DNA of 64,000 nucleotides. Origin: Candidatus Protochlamydia naegleriophila (GTDB lineage: Bacteria > Chlamydiota > Chlamydiia > Chlamydiales > Parachlamydiaceae). Below are positions 53,922 to 63,952 of the stretch, one piece after another. The stretch is from contig NZ_LN879502.1 of NCBI RefSeq assembly GCF_001499655.1, forward strand, positions 1,426,001 through 1,490,000. The letters run 5' to 3'. A model generated the notes under the pieces. It made no database searches and had not been told where the DNA came from. It saw only the letters and a list, made by a program, of their open reading frames with translations. Each line of letters starts with the position of its first letter. The stretch's first letter is position 1. The translations under genes were made by a program, and so were the position numbers.

Positions 53922-55592
53922 TTAATAAATTCTTGCCATGCTTTTTTCTAAACTAAGCGAAAGAGGACAGCAATCAGTAATATCAATGGCTCCTTCAAAT
54001 TGAATGGGCCCCGGACAGCGGTAATCATCTTCGCCAACCCACCCCTCTCTTTTTTGCGCAAAGAATTGGAAAGGAGCAGCTTCCAGATCTACCAAAGCTT
54101 TTTGAATGACTGTTTTTTGCTTTCCCTCCCGCATTTCGCGGCACAGCATGCGATAAATGGGCACCCCCAAGGCCTCCCATTCCGAAACGGGCTGCGTAAG
54201 GTTTTTGACGCAACTCATATAGCCAGTGACTCCAGCTTTAAGCAAAAGAGCTGCTACATGGCCAAGCGCATAGCAATACTGACAATCAAAATTAGATGGA
54301 AGGCCTGAGCGCCCTTCATAGCCACAAAATTGGGGTTGTGGATTAAATGTTCCTTTATAGCGCCCCTGTAGCTTAAGATGGCGAAGCTCTTGGTCCACTA
54401 ATTCAATCAAGAGGCGCTCTGTTTCAATCTTAGAAACCTGTACATTCCCATGCGGATCGCGGTCTAAAAGAAGCTGCCTTTGAATTGAGCCAGGCAGAGT
54501 GAGCAGGCATTGAATAGAGGATTCGCTAAGATACTTCTGCAAATAGGCTAATTGACTAGCATGCTCCTCCAGCTGCTCTAATTGCCTTGCATGAGGCAGG
54601 ACCGGAGCTAATAAGTGGTTTAACTCCTGAATCAGCCGCTTTACCTCGGGAATACATTCAATCATCCCTTCTGGAACCAAGATAACTCCATAATGACACC
54701 CATTGTCTGCCCGAGAACAAATCATGGCCACGATTTGACCAACAATTTGCTTTAGCGACAATTGCTTATCGGCAACTTCTTCGCTGATTAGGGTTAAATT
54801 GGGATGAGTCTGTAAAGCACATTCTAAGGCAATATGGGAGGCTGATCGCCCCATCAACTTAATGAAGTGATAGTATTTTTTTGCCGACAATGCATCCTTT
54901 AAAATATTACCAATGATCTCAGAATAGATCTTGCAAGCAGTATCAAAGCCGAAGGAGACTTCGATATAGTCATTTTTTAAATCCCCATCAATCGTTTTTG
55001 GAACACCAACCACATGGGTCTTCACTCCACTTTGCTTAAAATATTCAGCCAAAACCGCAGCATTGGTATTAGAATCATCGCCTCCGATCACAACCAAACC
55101 ATCTAAACTTAAGCGCGTGACCGTTTTCTCTGCAGCCTCGAACTGTTCTGGAGTTTCAATTTTGGTGCGGCCGGAACCTATGAGATCAAATCCCCCTTGA
55201 TTGCGATACAATGCAAGCAGATCTTCTGTTATTTCGATCGACTGATTCTTCACAATTCCATTTGGGCCATTACAAAAACCAATGAGAGAGCTATTGGAGT
55301 GAATTTTTTTTAAGGCATCGAATAATCCGGCTATGACGTTATGCCCGCCGGGAGCTTGCCCTCCAGATAAGACGACGCCAACCTTTAGCGGCCGCAAAGG
55401 TTGCTGCTCCCCTTTCTGAAAAGTCAAAACAGGCTGATCAGCGGTAAAAGGAAATTGCTGCCTCAAGTCTTGATTGATGGCTTCCAGACCTTCTTGGGGG
55501 TGAGGAACAAGACATGAGGGTGATTCTAAAATAGGAGGCAGCTTAGGCTCATAGCCTAAACGATAGCGTTGCAATGGACTAAGGGAGGCCAT
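53922..55592 (-). CDS. pfp: Pyrophosphate-dependent phosphofructokinase
   Basis: A 556-residue enzyme, the length of the long PPi-PFK group. VGVVLSGGQAPGGHNVIAGL holds the phosphate-binding loop, and GGDDSNTNAAVLAEYF has the Asp that selects PPi rather than ATP. PKTIDGDLKN carries the matching Lys and the catalytic Asp. It makes fructose 1,6-bisphosphate with PPi, saving ATP, as known in chlamydiae. It starts 11 bases after the alpha/beta hydrolase gene. This pair is also adjacent in Chlamydia as I recall, so the order is conserved. Confidence 0.93.
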   Translation of the reverse strand: MASLSPLQRYRLGYEPKLPPILESPSCLVPHPQEGLEAINQDLRQQFPFTADQPVLTFQKGEQQPLRPLKVGVVLSGGQAPGGHNVIAGLFDALKKIHSNSSLIGFCNGPNGIVKNQSIEITEDLLALYRNQGGFDLIGSGRTKIETPEQFEAAEKTVTRLSLDGLVVIGGDDSNTNAAVLAEYFKQSGVKTHVVGVPKTIDGDLKNDYIEVSFGFDTACKIYSEIIGNILKDALSAKKYYHFIKLMGRSASHIALECALQTHPNLTLISEEVADKQLSLKQIVGQIVAMICSRADNGCHYGVILVPEGMIECIPEVKRLIQELNHLLAPVLPHARQLEQLEEHASQLAYLQKYLSESSIQCLLTLPGSIQRQLLLDRDPHGNVQVSKIETERLLIELVDQELRHLKLQGRYKGTFNPQPQFCGYEGRSGLPSNFDCQYCYALGHVAALLLKAGVTGYMSCVKNLTQPVSEWEALGVPIYRMLCREMREGKQKTVIQKALVDLEAAPFQFFAQKREGWVGEDDYRCPGPIQFEGAIDITDCCPLSLSLEKSMARIY

Positions 55593-55603
55593 TTTAACCT
55601 CGG

Positions 55604-56398
55604 CTAGTTAAGCGTTTGTTGAAACCAATTACATGTTTCCTCAATGGCAATTGCCTGCTCTTCTTCTTCAGAAAAGTCGTGATCACTTTTGGGAAGCAAA
55701 ATAAAATGCGTCTTTCCTGCTAGTTCACGAGCCTTTCTATAAGCCTTTGCATGCTCAATTTTAACAACGAGATCTTGTTCACCATGAATGTGCAAAAGAG
55801 GAATTTTCTTTATATTCTCTAACTTCTGCTCAATGTCAAGCTTAAAAAACTGATTAAGAAATTCCATGTTTGGAACGCTGGCAGGCACATGCTTAAGCGT
55901 CTCTTTAATTGCCAATGGGTTAGGATTAGATTTAACCAAATCCCAAAGCTTTTTCCAGGGTTCGCTCGTAAAGACGGGGGCCCAAAGAGCAAGACTTTTA
56001 ATCGATTGATATTCACTGGCAGCCAAAACGGCTATTGCCCCGCCAAGAGAGCGACCAAGTAAACCGATGCGACTGGCATCAATTTGAGAATCTTTGGCCA
56101 GAAAATTTAAGCATAGAAGGGTATCGCTTAACTTCCCTTCCAGTGTAATGTCTTTAAAGTCCCCTTCACTGTCGCCGGCCCCTCTGTAATCGAATCGCAA
56201 AACTGCAATCCCCTTTTTAGCAAGTTGCTTTGCCAAATTCACAAAGAGACGAAATTTTCCACACTTATTGCCTGCAAAACCTGGACATATCACAACGGCC
56301 GGAACCTTTCCAGTTTGTAGGGGTCGGTGCAAAACAGCAAAAATTTTTTCACCTTGATTCGTCAACGTAATCGATTCGCGCTCTTCTACTTTTTGCAT
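55604..56398 (-). CDS. Alpha/beta hydrolase, acyl-ester type
   Basis: A 264-residue serine hydrolase. The oxyanion region is VVICPGFAGNKCGKFRLFVN, a conserved FDYRGAGDSEGDF follows, the nucleophile elbow is GLLGRSLGGAIAVLAASEYQ (G-x-S-x-G), and the acid/His end is HIHGEQDLVV then PKSDHDFSEEE. It likely hydrolyses small esters or acyl groups in the cytoplasm. It precedes the PPi-PFK gene with 11 bases between, and the pair is conserved in chlamydiae, though why is not known. Confidence 0.85.
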   Translation of the reverse strand: MQKVEERESITLTNQGEKIFAVLHRPLQTGKVPAVVICPGFAGNKCGKFRLFVNLAKQLAKKGIAVLRFDYRGAGDSEGDFKDITLEGKLSDTLLCLNFLAKDSQIDASRIGLLGRSLGGAIAVLAASEYQSIKSLALWAPVFTSEPWKKLWDLVKSNPNPLAIKETLKHVPASVPNMEFLNQFFKLDIEQKLENIKKIPLLHIHGEQDLVVKIEHAKAYRKARELAGKTHFILLPKSDHDFSEEEEQAIAIEETCNWFQQTLN

Positions 56399-56546
56399 CT
56401 TTCACCTTCAAATGAAACGTAATTTTTACTCCTGGACATGTCGCCGAATTCATCATGCCTCTATCCCCGATTATTTCTCAACCAGCTTGGAAAGAAGGTG
56501 GATTTATTTAACCCCCAACTTGCAGTCGTTGAGGGGTGAGAACACT

Positions 56547-57938
56547 TTAGCACTCAGGCACATTGACAGCCAGTCCGCCTTGTGAAGTTTCTTTGTAAAT
56601 GGACATCATGTCATGACCAGTTTGCTTCATTGTTGCGATGACCTGATCTAACGTCACGCGATGCGTTCCATCCCCATGCAATCGCGCAAGTCTTTCTGCA
56701 TTGATGGCTTTAGCGGCTCCCATCGTGTTGCGCTCGATGCAAGGAATTTGAACCAATCCTTTAATTGGATCGCACGTAAGCCCCAAGTTGTGCTCCATGC
56801 CAATTTCGGCCGCATTTTCAATTTGTTCATTGCTCGCTCCAAGAGCTGCAGCCAAGCCGCCAGCTGCCATCGAGCATGCCACTCCCACTTCACCCATGCA
56901 TCCCATTTCGGCAGCCGAAATCGAGGCTCCTTCCTTATACAGAATGCCAATGGCTCCTGCAACGAGCATAAAAGTAACAATCCCTTTCGAGTCCGCTCCT
57001 TTGACAAATTTTTGATAGTAATGGAGAACCGCAGGAATAACACCCGATGCTCCATTCGTTGGAGCCGTAACGACGCGCCCACCTGCCGCATTTTCTTCAT
57101 TCACAGCTAATGCCCAAAGGCTAACCCAATCCATGACTTCAGCCGGGTCGCGCTGTTCAAGCGGCTTGCGCTCTTCTTCTTGCAAATAGCGATATATGCC
57201 GGCCGCGCGTCTCTTCACGTTGAGTCCACCGGGGAGGATTCCCTCCTGCTGGCAACCGCGTTGAACGCATTCCTGCATGATCTGCCAAATATAGAGTAGC
57301 CCCTTTTCAATCTCTTCTTCGCTGCGCCAAGACTTTTCATTCTCCCACATCAACTCCGCAATCGACATGTTCTCGCTACGGCAATGAGCAAGCAATTCCT
57401 CAGCCGTCTTAAAAGGATACGGAAGTTTATGGTCGTTTTGACAGATCGTTTGGTCTTGCATTGCCGCTTCGTGATCAACAATAAACCCACCCCCAACAGA
57501 ATAAAAGACTTGCTGAAAGAGCTCTTTGTCGTCAAAGCCAAAAACAGTAAATCGCATGCCGTTGGGATGAAAAGGAAGCTGCTTATCATAATGGAAGATC
57601 AGGTCGGTAGCCTCTTCAAATTTAATGACATGAGAATTCAGTAAGGACAATTCTTTGGTTTGGCGAATGGCGTGGATACGAGGCTCAAGAAAGCTTGGAT
57701 TCACTCCCTCTGGAGCATTGCCTTCAGCCCCTAATAGCACGGCAATATCTGTTGAATGTCCCTTCCCTGTCAAAGCCAAGGAACCGTAAAGCTCCATTTT
57801 TAGCCGTTTTACTCCAGGCAGCAAACCACCCTGTTGTAAATTGATTACAAATTGCCTTGCTGCGCGCATGGGTCCAACTGTATGCGAACTCGACGGCCCA
57901 ATCCCTATCGAAAAAAGATTAAACACGCTGACAGCCAT
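56547..57938 (-). CDS. sdaA: L-serine ammonia-lyase, iron-sulfur dependent
   Basis: A 463-residue single-chain L-serine dehydratase. The N-terminus is [20 protein letters not shown] (serine-binding). The iron-sulfur part has [20 protein letters not shown] and [20 protein letters not shown] with three cluster cysteines, as in the E. coli enzyme. It deaminates serine to pyruvate, so host serine can feed the TCA cycle. The start has AAGGAT-type pairing. It is a single-gene unit. Confidence 0.95.
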   Translation of the reverse strand: MAVSVFNLFSIGIGPSSSHTVGPMRAARQFVINLQQGGLLPGVKRLKMELYGSLALTGKGHSTDIAVLLGAEGNAPEGVNPSFLEPRIHAIRQTKELSLLNSHVIKFEEATDLIFHYDKQLPFHPNGMRFTVFGFDDKELFQQVFYSVGGGFIVDHEAAMQDQTICQNDHKLPYPFKTAEELLAHCRSENMSIAELMWENEKSWRSEEEIEKGLLYIWQIMQECVQRGCQQEGILPGGLNVKRRAAGIYRYLQEEERKPLEQRDPAEVMDWVSLWALAVNEENAAGGRVVTAPTNGASGVIPAVLHYYQKFVKGADSKGIVTFMLVAGAIGILYKEGASISAAEMGCMGEVGVACSMAAGGLAAALGASNEQIENAAEIGMEHNLGLTCDPIKGLVQIPCIERNTMGAAKAINAERLARLHGDGTHRVTLDQVIATMKQTGHDMMSIYKETSQGGLAVNVPEC

Positions 57939-58369
57939 AATCCATCCAATCCTTACTTATTTTAATAATTATCATTTTTCCAATTCACATTCTTGCAAAC
58001 TCACTCATGTGCCGAACGTTGACCTGGCCACCTTAAAACAGATTCATCACTACAATCTTGATATTCAGCAATTTAAGGCATTTTCACTCAAATCCTTTGT
58101 TTTTTTTGACAAACCAAGTTGCGAATCCATTCCCGTATAAGACCAAAGATATTAGCAAATCAGGTATCATTACGCAAAGAAAAACAATAAATTTTATAAT
58201 AGATAATTTTGAATTTGGTTTTGAAACATAAAGATTATATTAAGATTTTGTAAATCTTCGTTTACATTAGATTTTATTCCTCCGAAAAAATTAATTCCTT
58301 GCTTAAGCTCCTTAAAAAATTTATTTTATATTAAAATAGAAGTAGGTCAATCAAGCGAGCGGCTTGCAG
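57939..58369. other. Divergent intergenic region
   Basis: About 430 bases between the serine dehydratase and the histidine kinase. The right part is very AT-rich and should hold the kinase promoter. A 99-residue frame over its left part mostly overlaps the dehydratase antisense and is not supported. Confidence 0.4.
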
Positions 58370-60301
58370 ATGGAAAAAAAGATCTTTGTATCTAATAATC
58401 CTGTTCAGTATGTTTTTTTAATCCTTGTGATTGCCTTCATTTATTTTATTTTTGCTCAGTTAGGACAGCATTTGGCCTTACCTGAAGGCATTGCAACAGC
58501 GGTTTGGCCCCCATCGGGATTTGCTCTAACTATTTTTCTGCTTTTTGGCTATCGCATTTGGCCAGGCATCTTTTTAGGAGCTTCATTGGCGATTGCAGCA
58601 TCATTAGCGGCAAAATGGCCATTTTTCGCTTTTTCTTTCCCCTTTTTTCTGCTTGTTTTGATCATTAGCATGGGAGCTACGCTGCAGTCGATGGCTGCGT
58701 CCTATCTATTAAACCGGCTGCAAGTCACATCCAATCTTTTCCACTCTTACAAACATGTCTATTTATTCTTTATTGTCATTTTCTTGAGTTGTCTAATCAA
58801 TTCAACGATCGCCATCACATCTCTTAACATGGCAGATCTCATTCCGGAACAGAGTGGGCAAAATTGGATTACTTGGTGGCTTGGAGATGCTGCCGGAATG
58901 TTTGTCGTTACGCCTTTAATTTTATCCTGGTTTCCACCCCCTTCTTTACAGCGTTCAATGGATCAGGCATTCGAAAGCATTCAGTTCTTTCTTGTGCTCG
59001 GAATCGTTACATTTTTATGCTTTGGATGGCTTCATCAAGCCTATCCTCTCGAATACTTATTGATTCCCTGCCTCCTTTGGGCCATTTTTAGATTTGGAGC
59101 CCATCTAGCAACGCTCACATTGGCAATCATTTCAGTTTTTGCCATTTTGGGCACTGCCAAAGGATATGGCCCATTTTTTCAACAGCATTTAAATACCTCT
59201 TTACTTCTCCTGCAGCTCTTCATTGGAGTAATCTCAGCAATGACTCTCACTCTCATTGCCGTTTTAAACCAACTTAAACAAGCCAACGCACAGTTAAAAA
59301 CGTACAATGAAAATTTAGAAAGCCAAGTAAGTCAGCGAACGGTTGTTGTTCAGGAACGGACAATCGAATTACAGGACAAGACCATCCAACTTCAAAACCA
59401 AACACTCGAATTGCAATGGCGCACGAAAGAGTTGCAAGAGCGAACGCAAAAGCTGCAAGAGCAAAACCAGGCTCTCGAGCAGATGGTGATTAAGTTTCAG
59501 CTCTTGCAAAATAGAGTCATCACTCAGGAGAAACTGTCTTCCCTGGGAGCGTTGACAGTAGGGATTGCCCACCAGCTGCGCAATCCTCTCAATTTTGTCA
59601 TTAATTTTGCCGAACTCAATCAAGACATTATCGTTGAACTGATCGAGTGGCTCGAATCTGAAAAAGAAAACATTAAACCGGAAGATTTTGAACAAGCCTT
59701 TTTGCTTTTGTCAAGCCTCAAAATCAATACTGAAAAGATAGAAAATCACGGCAAAGGGGTGAATCACATCGTCGAAAAAATGGTAGCTCACGCTCAAAAT
59801 CGCATTGGAAAGCCTGAAATAGTCGATATCAACGAACTGGTCGAAGAATTTAGCCATTTAGCTTATTACAGCTTCCAAGCCCAAAATCCCAACATCACTA
59901 TTCATTTCGATAAATCGTATGACCTTACCATTGAAAAAATTCAAACCATTCCTCAACTGGTTAGCCGCGCTTTAATTAATATTTTCAACAATGCCTTTCA
60001 CTCAGTCAGCCATAAAAAAGAGGATCTAGGAGATGCATACAACCCCACCATTTCAATTCGTACTGAAAATCGAGACGTGCAGGTGGCCATCCTGATACGC
60101 GATAATGGCAATGGAATCCCTTCGGCCTTGCGCGATCAACTGTTCCTTCCCTTCTTTACGACCAAACCCGACGAGGTGGGATTTGGCCTCTCCATCAGCC
60201 GCGACTTGATTTCACAAATTGAAGGGCAAATCCATGTCGAATCAGTCGAAGGTGAATTTGCCGAATTCACTCTGCTGCTACCCAAGCCCCCCGAGCAATA
60301 G
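58370..60301 (+). CDS. Membrane sensor histidine kinase with a MASE1 domain
   Basis: About 643 residues from the ATG at 58370, or two residues earlier from a TTG. Residues 12-305 are a MASE1-type input domain with eight or so helices (ATAVWPPSGFALTIFLLFGY, then WPGIFLGASLA). A coiled linker (about 312-375) is built of heptads of the type xxTxxLQ (ERTIELQ, DKTIQLQ, NQTLELQ). The HisKA box is LSSLGALTVGIAHQLRNPLN and the ATPase has N-box INIFNNAFHSV, G1 DNGNGIP and a final GFGLSISRDLI. No response regulator is adjacent, so the kinase is an orphan here. The signal is unknown. Confidence 0.92.
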   Translation: MEKKIFVSNNPVQYVFLILVIAFIYFIFAQLGQHLALPEGIATAVWPPSGFALTIFLLFGYRIWPGIFLGASLAIAASLAAKWPFFAFSFPFFLLVLIISMGATLQSMAASYLLNRLQVTSNLFHSYKHVYLFFIVIFLSCLINSTIAITSLNMADLIPEQSGQNWITWWLGDAAGMFVVTPLILSWFPPPSLQRSMDQAFESIQFFLVLGIVTFLCFGWLHQAYPLEYLLIPCLLWAIFRFGAHLATLTLAIISVFAILGTAKGYGPFFQQHLNTSLLLLQLFIGVISAMTLTLIAVLNQLKQANAQLKTYNENLESQVSQRTVVVQERTIELQDKTIQLQNQTLELQWRTKELQERTQKLQEQNQALEQMVIKFQLLQNRVITQEKLSSLGALTVGIAHQLRNPLNFVINFAELNQDIIVELIEWLESEKENIKPEDFEQAFLLLSSLKINTEKIENHGKGVNHIVEKMVAHAQNRIGKPEIVDINELVEEFSHLAYYSFQAQNPNITIHFDKSYDLTIEKIQTIPQLVSRALINIFNNAFHSVSHKKEDLGDAYNPTISIRTENRDVQVAILIRDNGNGIPSALRDQLFLPFFTTKPDEVGFGLSISRDLISQIEGQIHVESVEGEFAEFTLLLPKPPEQ

Positions 60302-60413
60302 CTCTCCATTTGAACATCAATCAATCTATCGCTTTAAACCACTTTTGATGCAGACACAAATCTTCAAAGATAGCTATCATTAACCAAACAATTAAAATCC
60401 ATCAAAATTAAAA

Positions 60414-61544
60414 ATGATAACAAACTCTCATCAAATACTAAATTATGCAATTGATGAAGCAGTTCAATTAAAATACGACTGTTACATGCAAAGCTCGTGG
60501 AAGAGCATTAATTATTTTGATCGATTTAATTCCATTTTAGAAAAGGTTTCAGAGGCCAATCGGGAAGTTGCCCTTCCAATCGAATTGGAACAGCATTTGA
60601 TAGCCACCTTCCCCTTTATTTCGAAGCGGACAGACCTAGTCAAAGACCTCACATCTACTCTTTTGGAGCATCGCTCAACCCTATCCAAGCGGCTTGCTTG
60701 GTCATTTTTTGAAGAGGTGGTAATAGCTCAAGATGGCAAGCAAGCTGAGTTATTTGACCTGTGGGCTTTTAGCGGAATGTTTACCAGAGAGGGAGCCGCC
60801 ACTTTGCTCGCGCTCAAGCTATCTGATGCATTAGAAGCCCCGCACATTCATGCGGCTGATTTTGACGATTTAGAGCCTATCTTAACACAGTCAGCCTCTT
60901 TTGAGGCAGCAATTGTGCTGCAACCCGATCCGCAAAAATGGCATCTATTACCTTTAATTGTGCGTAAAGAAGATGATCGATTAACGATTCTTGTATTAGA
61001 TTCTCTCGCCACCAATTTTTTACAGGCTAGCAACGGGGAATTTACCTCTCCTTTACTGCAATGCTTAGCCAGTTGTTTGTCTCGCCTGCCTTTACAAACC
61101 TCCCTTTACGCTTATACATCTCAGAGACTCTTTCACAGTGATACCTGCAGTATCTTTACCATTTCTGATATTTTAAATTTCTATAAACTCAAGTTGAAGT
61201 GTGAAATCGATCTTTTTGAAGAGGCTAAAAAGAGCATTCACAAAGTTGTGATTCTTTCTTCATTACTTACTTTCTTTGGATTCGATGCGTTGCCAACAGC
61301 GATGATGAAAATGACTCAATCACTAACCCGCATTCAGCGGCTTTCCTCGCATCAATCACAGCCTTTGATAGAGTTGCTGCGCCCCTACTTCTTTGTGGCC
61401 TCCTATTATTGCAGCCGTTCACAAAAAATTCTGACTAACCCTGTCAATATGCGAGCCGCCATAAAATTCAATCGCTATCTCACCTACCTACAAGCAAATT
61501 ACAGCAAGGTTCCGCTTAAGATTAAGATGGCAACGCAAAAGTAA
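60414..61544 (+). CDS. YopJ/CE-clan-like effector candidate
   Basis: A 376-residue soluble protein with no ribosome site or signal peptide. The central part shows the order expected for YopJ-type and other CE-clan enzymes. A His is in KWHLLPLIVRKEDDRL (His177), an Asp 19 residues on is in TILVLDSLA (Asp196), and then comes a Gln...Cys pair in YTSQRLFHSDTCSIFTISDI (Gln237, Cys245). YopJ family proteins acetylate host kinases, and other members are deubiquitinases or deSUMOylases. The assignment is based only on this motif order and spacing, and whole-family similarity could not be tested. Its last 46 bases overlap the convergent mgtE gene. Confidence 0.55.
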   Translation: MITNSHQILNYAIDEAVQLKYDCYMQSSWKSINYFDRFNSILEKVSEANREVALPIELEQHLIATFPFISKRTDLVKDLTSTLLEHRSTLSKRLAWSFFEEVVIAQDGKQAELFDLWAFSGMFTREGAATLLALKLSDALEAPHIHAADFDDLEPILTQSASFEAAIVLQPDPQKWHLLPLIVRKEDDRLTILVLDSLATNFLQASNGEFTSPLLQCLASCLSRLPLQTSLYAYTSQRLFHSDTCSIFTISDILNFYKLKLKCEIDLFEEAKKSIHKVVILSSLLTFFGFDALPTAMMKMTQSLTRIQRLSSHQSQPLIELLRPYFFVASYYCSRSQKILTNPVNMRAAIKFNRYLTYLQANYSKVPLKIKMATQK

Positions 61545-62863
61545 ATGATGAGGCCTACGACATCGACCATTGTGGCAATAAATGGAGCCGATGATGTGGC
61601 GGGGTCGATGCGGAAATAGCGAAGAATGAGCGGCAGGATCGATCCGGCTAGGGTTCCCCACAAGACAACTCCCATTAAAGAAAAATAGATCGTTAAGCCA
61701 AGCAAGAACCAATGCTCACCATAGATATTTGAAAACTGGCTCCACAAGACCACACGCAAAAAACCAATCAATCCGAGTATTAATCCTAAGACCAGTCCTG
61801 CTGCAAACTCACGCTTAACGATTTTCCACCAGTCCCTCAGCTTGACCTCTTCGAGGGCTAAGGCGCGCACGATCAACGTGGCAGCTTGCGAACCGGCATT
61901 GCCTCCACTAGAAATGACAAGCGGCAAAAATAGGGCCAATACAACCGCCTTGGCTATTTCCCCTTCAAAATAGCCAAGAGCCGTTGCAGTCATCATTTCC
62001 CCTAAAAATAAAATAACTAGCCAGCCAGCACGTTTTTTGATCAATTCAGGAAAAGAGACTTGCATGTACGGTTCATCCAAGGCCTCCATCCCCCCAATCT
62101 TTTGGATATCCTCTGTTGCCTCTTCATCTGAAAGGCGCAAAATGTCATCAATTGTCACAATCCCAAGCAAAATCCCATCCTCGTCAATAACGGGGAGGGC
62201 AGACCGATTGTGGACGCGAAAGGCATTGATGGCTGTTTCTTCATCCTCTGTCACCGAAAGAGCGATAAATTTTCCCTTAGAAATATCTCGCACATGAAAG
62301 CTTCTAGGAACAAATAAAAACTCTTTTAACTTAATGTCATCAATGAGCTTGCCTGCTTCATCAACCACGTAAATATAATCGATCGTTTCGCTATCGTGCC
62401 CGTAAGCTTTGATGTGATCCAATACCTTTTCGACAGTCCAATTGCGCATGACAGCTATGTAATCAGTCGTCATCAAACGGCCAATACTCTCTTCCGGATA
62501 TCCCAATAGCTTTAGGGTTAAGAGACGCTCATTGGCAGGGAGGAGTTTGACAAATGCATCGATCGTTTCTCGAGGAAGATCCTCTAAAAAGGCCGTCCGG
62601 TCATCCGGCGATAAGGACTTGAGCAAATAGGCAGCTTGAGAAGAAGGCAGTGACTGCAGAAGATAGCGCTGCGTTTTTGGCGAAAGAAAATCAAACGCCT
62701 CAAAAGCCAAATCCACCGGCAAAGCCATGAAAATTTGCAGCTGCCGCTCTTCTGATTTATTTGCCAGCAAATCGGCGACTTCGAAACCAGAAAAGGTGCG
62801 CAAGACCTCGCTTAACTTTTTATTGTCTCGCATGCGAATCAGCTCATCAATAGAATTCCACAT
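61499..62863 (-). CDS. mgtE: Magnesium transporter MgtE
   Basis: A 454-residue protein with a GGAG site. Residues 1-130 are the helical MgtE N domain, about 130-255 hold a CBS pair (MTTDYIAVMRNWTVEKVLDH; RVHNRSALPVIDEDGILLGI), and the C-terminal 190 residues contain five transmembrane helices. The pore region is SSGGNAGSQAATLIVRALAL. MgtE lets magnesium in and closes when the N and CBS domains bind it. The length is normal. The final codons overlap the convergent effector-like gene by 46 bases. Confidence 0.96.
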   Translation of the reverse strand: MWNSIDELIRMRDNKKLSEVLRTFSGFEVADLLANKSEERQLQIFMALPVDLAFEAFDFLSPKTQRYLLQSLPSSQAAYLLKSLSPDDRTAFLEDLPRETIDAFVKLLPANERLLTLKLLGYPEESIGRLMTTDYIAVMRNWTVEKVLDHIKAYGHDSETIDYIYVVDEAGKLIDDIKLKEFLFVPRSFHVRDISKGKFIALSVTEDEETAINAFRVHNRSALPVIDEDGILLGIVTIDDILRLSDEEATEDIQKIGGMEALDEPYMQVSFPELIKKRAGWLVILFLGEMMTATALGYFEGEIAKAVVLALFLPLVISSGGNAGSQAATLIVRALALEEVKLRDWWKIVKREFAAGLVLGLILGLIGFLRVVLWSQFSNIYGEHWFLLGLTIYFSLMGVVLWGTLAGSILPLILRYFRIDPATSSAPFIATMVDVVGLIIYFCVAILILSGTLL

Positions 62864-62989
62864 CAGGCTCCAATCCCCCTTCTCTAGAGACTTTCCTCTT
62901 ATGTCTAATGCAATGCGTGTTTATTTGTCAGGCGGAAAAAAGATAGAGAGAAGGGAAAATACTTCCCCTCTCCATTCATGATCGAAAAA

Positions 62990-63640
62990 TTAGGCGGCAG
63001 CCGGATAAACGCTTAACTCATCCCCTGAATTATCCCACTCATCGCCATCTTCTTCGCTGATGAGCCAATAATTTGAGTGTTCACCTAATCCGTAGATGCA
63101 AGCGTTACCTGGGATTTGATAACCAAGCGTGATATGAAAATCATGCCCTTTCAACTTGGGAGCAAGCCCGTAGCTCAAGCGTAAATTTTCCAAATCCGGT
63201 GCGTCGACAGCTAATAGCCACAATTTTTTCGTCTTCCCATTCTTATTCAGCTTGACCGTACGCAACTCCTTAACTTGAAAAGTAAACACGTGTTCAAGCT
63301 CTTGAATGTGCCAAATTTCATTTTCGATCAGCTCCTGTTCGTAGATGACGCTGATATGAGCCCCTATCCCCTTTTTATTCGTATAATCGCTTGGAGGAAC
63401 AAGCTTTCCAGGCGCTTCAATCAGGGGCAAAATCTCGGCAATGAAATCATTGGAAACATCCACGTAAAGATAGCCATTCTCTTTTTGCTTGAGTAAACCA
63501 AAAGGCTCCATTTGCAAAGCTTTTTCTAAAACAATAACTTGTGATTCGACTCGATAATCATCTTTTGCATGACTAAACGAAAAAGAAAATACAGATAGTA
63601 TAATAATCAGATAGGTTTTCTGAATAAGGCTTTTAAACAC
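62990..63640 (-). CDS. Secreted 2H phosphoesterase-like protein
   Basis: A 216-residue protein starting at a GTG with an excellent AAGGAGG site. The signal peptide is FKSLIQKTYLIIILSVFSFS followed by FSHA. Two H-x-[ST] motifs lie about 80 residues apart: GAHISVIYEQ (about residue 95) and HDFHITLGYQIPG (about 175). This is the pattern of the 2H family (2'-5' RNA ligase / cyclic phosphodiesterases). A secreted version would act in the periplasm, at the surface or in the host, perhaps on RNA or cyclic nucleotides. Whether it is truly catalytic is not certain. Confidence 0.6.
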   Translation of the reverse strand: MFKSLIQKTYLIIILSVFSFSFSHAKDDYRVESQVIVLEKALQMEPFGLLKQKENGYLYVDVSNDFIAEILPLIEAPGKLVPPSDYTNKKGIGAHISVIYEQELIENEIWHIQELEHVFTFQVKELRTVKLNKNGKTKKLWLLAVDAPDLENLRLSYGLAPKLKGHDFHITLGYQIPGNACIYGLGEHSNYWLISEEDGDEWDNSGDELSVYPAAA

Positions 63641-63952
63641 ACAACCTCCTTATGAGTAATAAAAAAAATCATTATTCATTCGATAATCTAGCACAAACAA
63701 ATTAAATTCAATTTATTTAAAGAGCCAATAAAAACCCACACACAAAAACAAATAAAAACAGTTTAAACATATCGCTCAAACTGCCACCTTTCCTTGCATT
63801 TTCAAACCGTTTCCAACAAAACACAACCAATTAATTTACAGTAACTTACAAAAAGAGCAAAGAGTTTTTTTGTCATAGAAAAAATCAAAAAACTTTTGTT
63901 GTAAAATAAAGGGAATTTTCTTAAATTATTTCTCTTCAACCAAAAGGAATCT
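63641..63952. other. Intergenic region, nothing found
   Basis: 312 AT-rich bases between divergent genes, presumably containing both promoters. An AAAGGAA site precedes the gene at 63953. Confidence 0.4.

Noticed and set aside
56654-57110. Two 148-149-residue frames inside the serine dehydratase gene, one on each strand
   Set aside because: Both overlap a clear enzyme gene in other frames and have no recognisable features.
57841-58140. 99-residue rightward frame
   Set aside because: It begins inside the antisense of the serine dehydratase, has no ribosome site and no domain.
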